From Flavobacterium daemonense (GTDB taxonomy: Bacteria; Bacteroidota; Bacteroidia; Flavobacteriales; Flavobacteriaceae): a DNA stretch of 64,000 nt. Positions within the stretch are counted from its first letter, which is position 1; every line of letters starts with the position of its first letter. Below, piece after piece: positions 1-7,456 of this stretch. The position numbers and the translations under genes were made by a program. Location of the stretch: the NCBI RefSeq assembly GCF_007341385.1, contig NZ_VJYD01000007.1, forward strand, positions 1-64,000, in the 5' to 3' direction. Under the pieces are notes generated by a model, which worked only from the letters and a program-made list of their open reading frames with translations, did not search any database and was not told the origin of the DNA.

Positions 1-80
1 AAATGGTGGTCAGTTTGCTCCGGAACTGGTGATCAATTTACACTGGAAAGTGGTGGTCAATTTGACCGGTTTTTCCATTT
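1..80. mobile_element. End of an IS21-like insertion sequence (rest lies outside the window)
   Basis: Three degenerate copies of a 19-24 base unit lie head to tail at 4-26, 27-50 and 51-69. Each starts TGGTGGTCA or TGGTGATCA, continues with a TTTG or TTTA core, and the first two end in GGAA. Serial terminal repeats with this TGGTCAnTTTGnnCCGGAA look are typical of IS21-family element ends in Bacteroidota. The neighbouring kinase reading frame stops inside this sequence, which supports an insertion. The exact outer boundary is uncertain (between about 69 and 84), and the transposase genes istA/istB would lie to the left, so the family call is inference. Confidence 0.62.
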
Positions 81-1213
81 TCCAGTAATTTAGAATTACT
101 TCTTTTTAAAGCACTAACAGAAGAGCGCAAATCATGGCTCACTATCGAAAAGAGTTTATCTTTTGTATTATTTAATTCTTTTAATTCATTTTTTTGAATT
201 AAAATAATTTTATTGCTTTTACTCTTTTCTCGATAAAAATAAATACCTGCACCAAACAAAAAAACTAATAATACTGATACGATAAGAAACATATTTCTTT
301 CTGTATTTTTAAGTTTATTTTCGGCTTCAAGAACATCGATTTCTTTTTGTTTTTGTTTTACTGCAAATTTCTTCTCTAAATCTGCCACCGCCCAAACTTT
401 ATTTTGATCTCTCAACGAATCTCTCCATGATTCATATTCTTTGCGGTAAACTAAAGCTTTTTGAAGATTTTTCCTGTTTTCTTCAACAATTGCCATATTA
501 AGAGTCGCATTTTGTTTTAGCTCGAACGATTTGACTTTTGCAGCTAACTTGTACGCTTTTTCGAAGTACGGAATTGCTTGACTGTCTTTAAATTGATTAT
601 AATATAAATTAGCAATGTCCATGTAAGATCCAACAAGTAACAGCGTATCTTTTTCAAATTCTTGCAATTCTGAGGCTTTAAATAAATAAGTTTCAGCTTT
701 ATCAAACTTGCCAATATGTAAATAACATAGTCCTATATTATGAAAAGTATTGCTCTTTTTAAAATTGCAATGATCAAATTCAGGCCTTTCTACAGAATGA
801 AAAAAAAATAAAGCATCTTTAAATTTATTTTCCTCTAAAGCTATTTCACCAAGATTGATTTGAACTTTACAATAAAATTTAAACTTTCGGGAAATTTTAT
901 TAAAATCTTTTACGGCCTCAGTAAATAACTTTTTTTCTTTAAAACTGAATCCTCTAAAATAATAACAGTAATCTTTTAATTCCAGATTTCCGTTACTTTC
1001 AAGTTGTCTTACAGAATAAACTAAGGTTGAATCCCAATTCTTTTTTGCAAAATAGTGCTGTGCTTTATAAAAATTGATATTGTCTTTATATTCTTTTGCT
1101 TTTAATTTTATTTCTTGGGAAAAGAAATCATTCTGAATGAGTTTTTCTTGAGAATAAAGATAAAAAGCTGAAGAAAATAATAACAACAAATTAAATACTA
1201 CACTTTTTAGCAT
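38..1213 (-). pseudogene. TPR-containing sensor histidine kinase, truncated by an insertion sequence
   Basis: The 391-residue frame begins with a signal peptide (residues 1-21). It then has a long helical region with TPR-like repeats (about 45-245), a coiled coil (about 270-305), one membrane span (about 307-328), and the start of a HisKA domain with the H-box SIVSHDLRS (His360). The frame ends 31 residues after this His, and its last ten or so residues are encoded by the IS end. The dimerisation second helix and the whole HATPase domain are missing. Intact relatives are periplasmic-TPR hybrid sensor kinases of Bacteroidota. As it stands the product could not phosphorylate itself. The rest of the gene may lie beyond the IS to the left. 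Confidence 0.8.
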
Positions 1214-1256
1214 TGTCGTTTTTTAGGTGATCGAAAGAAACATACATATTACTTCT

Positions 1257-1293
1257 AATCACAAACAATAATACTTTTTAATTGCTTGTGATT
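1257..1293. terminator. Hairpin between the orphan gene and the kinase
   Basis: Arms of 13 bases at 1257-1269 and 1281-1293 pair with one G-T wobble around an 11-base loop. It lies downstream of the 1320-1778 gene and upstream of the truncated kinase, both on the minus strand. There is no good T-tract on the minus strand, so it may be an operator or attenuator for the kinase instead. Confidence 0.35.
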
Positions 1294-1319
1294 TTAAAGA
1301 TCAAAATTGCACAACTAAA

Positions 1320-1778
1320 TTAGGCTGCTGATTGTACAGTTGTTACAGTACCTCTCGAAGTTACGGGATCTATATCCCATAAAAAAGTCTGAATCGTTTT
1401 TATATGAGATATTTGATCCTCAAAAGGATGAGATTTTGCCTCGAAGGTAACTTCATACACATAAAAATCTTTAGAAACTGTTTCAGACATGTCATAAGAC
1501 ACAAAAAATTGAAGTTGCGGAAATCCCTCAATATCTGTATACCAGTTTTGATAAATCTTAAGGTCTAGCGTTTCGTTCGAAAAAGGAGGTACAAAAATAA
1601 CAGCTGTTATAGTTATTGTATCATCATCGTATAAAGCTTCAACAAGAGGTGATAGAAGGGATTTTGATTTGTTTTCGGGAAATTTAATTAATCCTCTCGA
1701 ATTTTTTATAACTTCTGTAATTCTTTCTCCGGGTGGTTTAACTGTTTTTCTGCTTAATTGGTCGTTGTTGTTTTCCAT
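1320..1778 (-). CDS. Hypothetical protein of 152 residues
   Basis: I do not recognise this protein. It has no signal peptide or membrane span, so it is probably cytoplasmic. The N-terminal 45 residues are polar and basic (KTVKPPGERITEV). The rest alternates hydrophobic and polar residues (TITITAVIFVPPF, LQFFVSYDM, FYVYEVTFEAK), which suggests a small beta-rich fold. It ends QTFLWDIDPVTSRGTVTTVQ. The start at 1778 gives a frame without competing upstream starts. It stands alone between the truncated kinase and the DUF4173 operon. It could be a lineage-specific gene. Confidence 0.6.
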   Translation of the reverse strand: MENNNDQLSRKTVKPPGERITEVIKNSRGLIKFPENKSKSLLSPLVEALYDDDTITITAVIFVPPFSNETLDLKIYQNWYTDIEGFPQLQFFVSYDMSETVSKDFYVYEVTFEAKSHPFEDQISHIKTIQTFLWDIDPVTSRGTVTTVQSAA

Positions 1779-1935
1779 AATACTATTTATTAATTACGTT
1801 TAGTTTACTTTGGGATAACAAAAAATCTATTCAATAGAGGTATTAAATCAAAAATATCGAAAATTATTACAAATCAAATATAGTAAAGATTTTCTTAAGA
1901 AATTGTTTTACAAGATTACAAATTCATAAAATCAA

Positions 1936-1965
1936 AAAACCTCTTTATCTATGATAATGAGGCTT
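1936..1965 (-). terminator. Terminator of the regulator/DUF4173 operon
   Basis: A 10-base stem (1940-1949 with 1953-1962, one mismatch) with a 3-base loop is followed on the minus strand by TTTTTTGATTTT. It lies 25 bases past the stop of the DUF4173-type gene. Confidence 0.65.
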
Positions 1966-1989
1966 TTAAAATATTTATATTTTAGATAA

Positions 1990-3384
1990 TTACTTCTTTT
2001 TATTCAAAAACTCATAGTATAAAGCTTTAGATAAAAATGTCGCATTTTGATAATTGGCAACTAACTCCTCTCTAATACTCTCTGTCTCCCCTCCGTTTAA
2101 ATTATTTTTTAAGAAATAATCTCGTCTAGCTTCTTCATTAAAATTCAGACCACTTAAAAAACGGGGTTCCACTCCTTTGTTTACAGAAATATTATAATTT
2201 GTGATCAGATTTCCCCAGTTTACATAACTGCATAAAAGAACTGTTCCGTAAAAATACCATACCATTTGGTTGACCAAATAAGCATTTGTTTTCTGTTTTG
2301 CGATTTTCAAAAAAGTATAAACTAAACCAATAATTGCCAAAATAAGAAAAGCATAAACTCCCAAACGCTTATATGTTAATCCAAAAAATGAAACATATTC
2401 TGAATTTTTAATGATCGTACTTATAATCAAAATTCCATTTAGAAAAATCCAGATTTTAGAAAGTGTTTTAAGAAGAGTTGCTTTTTTATCAAAATTGAAT
2501 CCCCCTTTGAAATAAAACATTATTACGCCAACCGCCATTAGGATTGAAAGGATAACTGAATTTACTCTTTCGTGTGTAGCTGTACTCAATTTAGAAGCTT
2601 GCGCAATACTCACTTCAAAAAACTGCTCGTAATTGTACGTTGCAATAAAAACCAAAAGCATCAAATTTAAAAGCACTAAAGTAATTACACCACTTTTTCT
2701 TTCGAAATCTAAATCAAGAAATGAAAAAGTATTTTGATTTTTGACTTCGGCAATATTTTTAAATTCATTATCAAGAAGCTCATTCTTTTCGTAGCAAACT
2801 TCAGGAACCCAATAATTCCAGAAACTAAATGAAATATAGAAACCGGCAATACTAAGCAATAAAAGTTGTGGCACATCAATATCTAAAGTATAATCTGTAA
2901 ATAATGATGAGAAATGGTCGCTTCCAAAAGAATAAACTGCGAAAAACAATCCAAAAAAAATAGCTGGAATTAAAACAAAAGCAACCAATTTTTTAGCAAA
3001 ATTATTATGAATTTGTTTTTCAGGAAGCCACTGTTTAAAAATCCAAATACGCCCTAACGAAGTGATTCCGTTTAAAAATACCAACGGAAAAATCTGAACG
3101 ATTTTTAATTTATTATCCTGCGTTTTAAACTGTAAAAACAATATTGACATAGCCATAGCAAAAAACGAGGCCGCGTCACCGTACCAACCAAAAGCCAGAC
3201 ATGATAAAACCGATGTTAAAACCAATACTAAATGTGTTCTTTCAGTAAATTTATCTTGAAATAAATAGCAAATGAAGCCAGTTAACACAAGTCCAAAAAT
3301 AGACCAGTTAAGTCCTGGATCTTCTCTATAAAAAAGCAGTAAAAAAATAAAACTGCAAATTAAAATGATGTGGTGTTTTTTCAT
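1990..3384 (-). CDS. Polytopic membrane protein, DUF4173-type
   Basis: The protein has about ten to twelve hydrophobic segments (for example IILICSFIFLLLFY, LVLVLTSVLSCLAFGWYG and FVLIPAIFFGLFFAVYSFG). Its C-terminal soluble tail ends near NATFLSKALYYEFLNKKK. The length and layout match the DUF4173 family of Bacteroidota membrane proteins, whose function is unknown. An ATG at 3429 is in frame, but I chose the ATG at 3384 (MKKHHIILICS, 464 residues). The longer start would place a palindromic operator (3403-3419) inside the coding region, and the extra residues are polar. It is the last gene of a minus-strand operon behind a winged-helix regulator, 58 bases away, and may also be transcribed from its own operator-controlled start. 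Confidence 0.75.
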   Translation of the reverse strand: MKKHHIILICSFIFLLLFYREDPGLNWSIFGLVLTGFICYLFQDKFTERTHLVLVLTSVLSCLAFGWYGDAASFFAMAMSILFLQFKTQDNKLKIVQIFPLVFLNGITSLGRIWIFKQWLPEKQIHNNFAKKLVAFVLIPAIFFGLFFAVYSFGSDHFSSLFTDYTLDIDVPQLLLLSIAGFYISFSFWNYWVPEVCYEKNELLDNEFKNIAEVKNQNTFSFLDLDFERKSGVITLVLLNLMLLVFIATYNYEQFFEVSIAQASKLSTATHERVNSVILSILMAVGVIMFYFKGGFNFDKKATLLKTLSKIWIFLNGILIISTIIKNSEYVSFFGLTYKRLGVYAFLILAIIGLVYTFLKIAKQKTNAYLVNQMVWYFYGTVLLCSYVNWGNLITNYNISVNKGVEPRFLSGLNFNEEARRDYFLKNNLNGGETESIREELVANYQNATFLSKALYYEFLNKKK

Positions 3385-3402
3385 GATGATCAAGTTAAAA
3401 GT

Positions 3403-3419
3403 ACTTTGTTTTTCAAAGT
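3403..3419. promoter_or_regulatory. Palindromic operator, copy 2 (before the DUF4173 gene)
   Basis: The site reads ACTTTG-N5-CAAAGT and, on the minus strand, is followed by ACTTTTA-type sequence before the gene start at 3384. The same 17-base dyad with the same flank occurs at 4362-4378 before the first gene of the operon. Two copies framing the gene for a winged-helix protein suggest it is that protein's binding site. Confidence 0.6.
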
Positions 3420-3442
3420 TGTTAGACAAAAAAATATAGTTA

Positions 3443-3733
3443 TTACGATTTCATTAATTTTTCAAGATAAGAAAGGTGCTCTTTGAACGCCGCGCGGCCT
3501 AGCGGTGTTACCTGATAAGATGTTTTGGGCTTTTTGCCAACAAATTCCTTTTTAATCTCGATATATTCTGATTTTTCTAGTGCGGAAGAATGACTTGCTA
3601 AATTACCATCAGTGATATTTAAAAGCGTTTTCATCTCGGTAAAATCTACCCAGTCGTTAACCATCAGAACGGACATAATACCCAGTCTGACACGGCTCTC
3701 AAAATCTTTATTTAGCTTGTCGATAATTCCCAT
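3443..3733 (-). CDS. Winged-helix transcriptional regulator (ArsR/MarR-like, HTH_34 type)
   Basis: This 96-residue protein consists of one winged helix-turn-helix domain. It has a helical start (DKLNKDFESRVRLGIMSVL), a recognition region (TLLNITDGNLASHSSALEKS), a wing (KKPKTSYQVTPLG) and a C-terminal helix for dimerisation. This matches the small wHTH family (HTH_34) that is usually encoded with membrane-protein genes in Bacteroidota. It starts 4 bases after the upstream membrane gene ends, so the two are probably translationally coupled. The two ACTTTG-N5-CAAAGT palindromes in this operon are the likely operators, giving autoregulation. The ligand is not apparent, as no metal-binding cysteine pair is seen. 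Confidence 0.85.
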   Translation of the reverse strand: MGIIDKLNKDFESRVRLGIMSVLMVNDWVDFTEMKTLLNITDGNLASHSSALEKSEYIEIKKEFVGKKPKTSYQVTPLGRAAFKEHLSYLEKLMKS

Positions 3734-3737
3734 TGGG

Positions 3738-4352
3738 TTATTTGTATTTTTTGAACATCACTAATCCGTAAATAATATGCAGGATTCCGAATCCAAAGAT
3801 CCAAAAAATCAACCCATATCCTATATAGAAAAGCGAAATACATCCTAAAATTAGCTCCGAAAAACCTAAATATTTTATATCCGAAAAAGTATATTTTTCG
3901 GCATTTACAACCGCAAGTCCGTAAAATATTAATGTTGACGGCGCTATTAATCCGTAATTTCCATGATAGATTAAAGCCAGACAAAATACGCCACCAACTG
4001 CAAGTGGAACAGCCAAATTGAAAAGCATATTTTTTGTGGCCGATGTCCAAATTGGCAAATTGTATTTTCGGCTTTTTCTAATTGTAAAAAAGGCTCCAAA
4101 TACAAAAGCACAGACTAAAATTACAACACCAGTCAAAAATAAATGTGAAACCAAATTTCCTGACAACAGCACATGTTCGTCTGTAAAATATTCGATTCCA
4201 TTTATTTTAAAAAGCTCATAAACGTACAACCCGCCAATTAGGGCAGAAAGTCCAGCAAAGACTCCTGAAAGTCCGCTTAAGGATATAAATCTTGAAGAAC
4301 GCTCCATCATGGAACGAATATGTGCTAAATCTTCTTGGTGTTTCTGATTCAT
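3738..4352 (-). CDS. Membrane protein of 204 residues, partner of the wHTH regulator
   Basis: After a polar, helical N-terminus (residues 1-22, MNQKHQEDLAHIRSMMERSS) the protein has five to six membrane spans, including LSGVFAGLSALIGGLYVYEL, LFLTGVVILVCAFVFGAFF and FGFGILHIIYGLVMF. The N-terminal RSMMERSSRFISLSG stretch with this membrane layout is familiar from Bacteroidota proteins encoded next to small wHTH regulators. It is the first gene of the three-gene operon, and a palindromic operator lies 10 bases before its ATG. The transported or sensed substrate is unknown. Confidence 0.7.
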   Translation of the reverse strand: MNQKHQEDLAHIRSMMERSSRFISLSGLSGVFAGLSALIGGLYVYELFKINGIEYFTDEHVLLSGNLVSHLFLTGVVILVCAFVFGAFFTIRKSRKYNLPIWTSATKNMLFNLAVPLAVGGVFCLALIYHGNYGLIAPSTLIFYGLAVVNAEKYTFSDIKYLGFSELILGCISLFYIGYGLIFWIFGFGILHIIYGLVMFKKYK

Positions 4353-4361
4353 AATAAAAGT

Positions 4362-4378
4362 ACTTTGCAGTACAAAGT
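4362..4378. promoter_or_regulatory. Palindromic operator, copy 1 (operon front)
   Basis: ACTTTG-N5-CAAAGT sits 10 bases before the first ATG of the operon, followed on the minus strand by ACTTTTA. It is the same dyad and flank as at 3403-3419, with a different spacer. Its position between any promoter and the start codon fits repression by the wHTH protein encoded in the operon. Confidence 0.6.
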
Positions 4379-4477
4379 TATTATTTATTTTGAATTGGCA
4401 AATAAAAAAAGATGAAATTATTGAAATAAAATTTGGAATGTTCTTGTGCCTTTGATTTGTATTATGGAAAATATATA

Positions 4478-4683
4478 ATCCCTACGGGATATTTTTTGGG
4501 TGATGAATGTTGTTTCTACCGATATTTAACTCCTAATGGAGTTACCACTGAGAAATTAAATATGGGTAGAACATTATTTTGAAATGCTAATTTTAAACTA
4601 CCGAAAATTATCTCGTAGAGATTAAATATTGGTAGAACAGATTATTGACAACAAAACTTTGTCCCGTAGGGACTACGGGACTA
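4478..4683. repeat. Composite array of short palindromes in a 480-base intergenic region
   Basis: The gap 4353-4832 holds no gene. It has four 13-16 base palindromes at 4478-4490 (ATCCCTACGGGAT), 4528-4543, 4610-4622 (ATCTCGTAGAGAT) and 4661-4673 (GTCCCGTAGGGAC). Between them recurs a TTAAATATTGGTAGAAC-like element in both orientations (about 4515-4529, 4556-4571 and 4623-4638). A further hairpin, CAAGGTTTTTAAAACCTTG-like, lies near 4712-4731. Together they look like several degenerate units of one dispersed element. Confidence 0.65.
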
Positions 4684-4781
4684 CATAAATTATTTTATCT
4701 TGACAATACCTACAAGGTTTTAAAAACCTTGCAGGAGAAAAAGATTTCATAAATCGTGGCGACGCCCAAAGCATCAAAACG

Positions 4782-4813
4782 AAAAAAGCCTATTCATAAT
4801 GAATAGGCTTTTT
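4782..4813 (-). terminator. Terminator of folD
   Basis: GCCTATTCAT and ATGAATAGGC form a perfect 10-base stem (4788-4797 and 4799-4808), flanked by A6 and T5. It lies 20 bases after the folD stop and could work on both strands. Confidence 0.85.
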
Positions 4814-4832
4814 GGTATTATTTTGAAAAGAA

Positions 4833-5720
4833 TTATTTATTTCTTGCACTTCTCATTTTGCGTGCCAAAAGTGTATTTTTAAGCAACATAGCAATTGTCA
4901 TTGGCCCTACTCCGCCAGGAACCGGTGTTATGAATGCTGCTTTTTTGCTTACGCCGTCAAAATCAACATCACCTTTTATCACATATCCTTTTGCATTTGA
5001 TGCATCTTCTACACGAGTAATTCCAACGTCAATAATTGTTACGCCCTCTTTTACCATATCAGCTTTTAAGAATTCTGGAACACCTAAAGCTGTAATGATA
5101 ATATCAGCGTTTTTAGTGTATTCTTCTAAGTTTTTAGTACGGCTATGTGTTAATGTAACTGTCGAATCTCCAGGATTTCCTTTACGACTCATCAAGATAC
5201 TCATTGGGCGTCCTACGATATGACTTCTTCCGATAACTACTGTATGTTTTCCGGCAGTTTCAACGTTGTAACGCTCCAACAATTCCATAATTCCGAATGG
5301 TGTTGCAGGAATAAAACTTTCCATTTCAAGCGCCATTCTACCAAAGTTTGTTGGATGGAAACCATCAACATCTTTGTCAGGATCGATTGCTAGTAATATT
5401 TTTTGCTCGTCAATATGTTTTGGCAAAGGCAACTGAACGATGTAGCCATCTAGATTATCATCTTCGTTTAACTCTTTGATTTTAGCAAGAAGTTCGTCTT
5501 CGGTAATGGTTTCCGGCAGACTTACTAAAGTTGAATCAAATCCGATTTCCTGACATGATTTTACTTTACTTCCTACGTAAGTTAAACTCGCTCCGTTGTT
5601 ACCAACCAAAACCGCTGCTAAATGAGGCACTTTTCCTCCAGCTGCTTTTATAGATTGAACTTCGGCTGCAATTTCGTTTTTAATGTCGTTAGATGTTTTT
5701 TTACCGTCTAGTAGTTGCAT
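4833..5720 (-). CDS. folD: FolD, methylene-THF dehydrogenase / methenyl-THF cyclohydrolase
   Basis: This bifunctional cytosolic enzyme interconverts 5,10-methylene-THF and 10-formyl-THF with NADP. Seen: the catalytic YVGSKVKSC motif (Tyr48, Lys52/Lys54), [14 protein letters not shown], the nucleotide-binding [10 protein letters not shown], and the C-terminal [10 protein letters not shown] signature. With the start at 5720 ([10 protein letters not shown]) it is 295 residues, the normal family size. An in-frame ATG at 5756 would only add a polar dozen residues from a repeat-rich spacer. It is downstream of ffh on the same strand, 128 bases away; the spacer contains several GAAACTT/AAGTTTC repeats. 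Confidence 0.97.
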   Translation of the reverse strand: MQLLDGKKTSNDIKNEIAAEVQSIKAAGGKVPHLAAVLVGNNGASLTYVGSKVKSCQEIGFDSTLVSLPETITEDELLAKIKELNEDDNLDGYIVQLPLPKHIDEQKILLAIDPDKDVDGFHPTNFGRMALEMESFIPATPFGIMELLERYNVETAGKHTVVIGRSHIVGRPMSILMSRKGNPGDSTVTLTHSRTKNLEEYTKNADIIITALGVPEFLKADMVKEGVTIIDVGITRVEDASNAKGYVIKGDVDFDGVSKKAAFITPVPGGVGPMTIAMLLKNTLLARKMRSARNK

Positions 5721-5848
5721 TGTGTTTTGTTTCAGGTTTAAAGTTTCATGTTTCACGTTATTTGTGAAACTTAAATATTTATGTAATTAAAAAAGTTTCA
5801 AGTTTTGGTCTCTAACTTGAAACCTTAAACTTGAAACTTTTAATTTTA

Positions 5849-7201
5849 TTATCTCGGCATTCCGCCTGGCATTCCTTTCATGCCTCCCATCATTTTCATC
5901 AGGTTTTTTCCGCCCGGACCTTGCATCATCTTCATCATTTTGCTCATTTGGTCAAACTGCTTCATTAACTGATTTACTTGCTCGACTTTAGTTCCGGAAC
6001 CTTTAGCGATTCTGGCTTTTCGTTTTACGTCGATTATGGCAGGTTTGCTTCTTTCAGTTGGCGTCATCGAGTGAATGATTGCTTCAATATGTTTGAAAGC
6101 ATCATCTTCAATTTCTACGTCTTTCATGGCTTTTGAAGCTCCTGGTATCATTCCTACCAAGTCTTTCATATTACCCATTTTTTTCACTTGCTGAATCTGC
6201 GTTAGGAAATCATCAAAACCAAATTCGTTTTTCGCGATTTTCTTTTGAAGTTTTCTAGCTTCTTCTTCGTCAAATTGTTCTTGAGCTCTTTCAACAAGGG
6301 ACACAACGTCTCCCATTCCTAAGATACGCTCAGCCATACGTTCTGGATAGAAAACATCAATTGCTTCCATTTTTTCTCCAGTACCAACAAATTTGATCGG
6401 TTTGTTTACAATCGATTTGATTGAAAGCGCCGCTCCACCACGAGTATCACCATCTAATTTCGTTAAAATAACTCCATCAAAATTCAAGATATCGTTGAAA
6501 GTTTTTGCTGTATTTACAGCATCTTGTCCTGTCATAGAGTCTACAACGAACAATGTTTCTTGAGGCTGAATTGCTTTGTGAACACGTGCAATTTCATCCA
6601 TCATTTCCTGATCTACAGCAAGACGTCCAGCTGTATCGACAATTACAACATTAAAGCCATTCGATTTTGCGTGTTTAATTGCATTTTGAGCAATTTCAAC
6701 AGGATTTTTATTTTCTGGTTCTGAGTAAACTTCAACACCTATTTGATCTCCAACAACATGAAGCTGATTAATCGCCGCAGGACGGTAGATATCACACGCT
6801 ACAAGAAGTGGTTTTTTATTTTTCTTAGTCTTTAAATAGTTGGCTAATTTTCCTGAGAAAGTAGTTTTACCAGAACCTTGAAGTCCTGACATCAAAATAA
6901 CAGTTGGATTTCCTGATAAGTTAACACCAGCAACATCTCCACCCATTAATTCCGTCAACTCATCTTTTACCAGTTTTACTAATAATTGTCCTGGCTGTAA
7001 TGTTATAAGTACGTCTTGCCCAATTGCTTTGTCTTTTACTCTAGCTGTAAAATCTTTAGCAATTTTAAAGTTAACATCGGCATCAAGCAATGCACGACGA
7101 ACTTCTTTTAAAGTATCGGCAACGTTTACTTCTGTAATTTTACCGTGTCCTTTTAATATATGGAACGCTTTATCTAACTTATCACTTAAATTATCAAACA
7201 T
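5849..7201 (-). CDS. ffh: Ffh, signal recognition particle GTPase (SRP54)
   Basis: Ffh binds 4.5S RNA and signal sequences and delivers ribosomes to FtsY at the membrane. Domains: helical N domain (1-85), G domain with P-loop GLQGSGKTT (106-114), DTAGR, TKLDGDTRGG, and the M domain from about 330. The C-terminus is rich in methionine and glycine (MMKMMQGPGG, MKGMPGGMPR), as expected for the signal-sequence groove. At 450 residues it has the family length. It is transcribed alone or together with folD. Confidence 0.98.
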   Translation of the reverse strand: MFDNLSDKLDKAFHILKGHGKITEVNVADTLKEVRRALLDADVNFKIAKDFTARVKDKAIGQDVLITLQPGQLLVKLVKDELTELMGGDVAGVNLSGNPTVILMSGLQGSGKTTFSGKLANYLKTKKNKKPLLVACDIYRPAAINQLHVVGDQIGVEVYSEPENKNPVEIAQNAIKHAKSNGFNVVIVDTAGRLAVDQEMMDEIARVHKAIQPQETLFVVDSMTGQDAVNTAKTFNDILNFDGVILTKLDGDTRGGAALSIKSIVNKPIKFVGTGEKMEAIDVFYPERMAERILGMGDVVSLVERAQEQFDEEEARKLQKKIAKNEFGFDDFLTQIQQVKKMGNMKDLVGMIPGASKAMKDVEIEDDAFKHIEAIIHSMTPTERSKPAIIDVKRKARIAKGSGTKVEQVNQLMKQFDQMSKMMKMMQGPGGKNLMKMMGGMKGMPGGMPR

Positions 7202-7307
7202 ATTATTTTCTTTATTTGAAGTGCAAAGATAATCTAATTAGATATTTCAGGCAATTTTTATTTAGCTGCAATTTTACCACGAAGGCACTAAGTGACAAAG
7301 TTTTTTG

Positions 7308-7393
7308 TCTCCCGCAGATTTTGCAGATCAGGCGGATTATTTTTTTATATGGAGCATGAAAAAATCACCTAGATCTGCAAAATCTGCGAGAGA
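7308..7393. repeat. Long inverted repeat, 22-base arms
   Basis: The arms at 7308-7329 and 7372-7393 match at 21 of 22 positions (core GCAGATTTTGCAGATC) around a 42-base loop. Beside it are other repeat-like scraps: an ACCACGAAGGCACTAAGTG sequence (7277-7295) and CCTTTGCACCTTTG runs (about 7411-7455). The whole gap 7202-7456 holds no gene. Confidence 0.7.
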
Positions 7394-7456
7394 AAAAAAG
7401 GCACAAAGAATTAAACCTTTGCACCTTTGTTCCTATGAACCTTTGTACCTTTAAAA

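Noticed and set aside
3385..3429. Longer start of the DUF4173 gene
   Set aside because: It would translate the operator palindrome and add polar residues before the first membrane segment.
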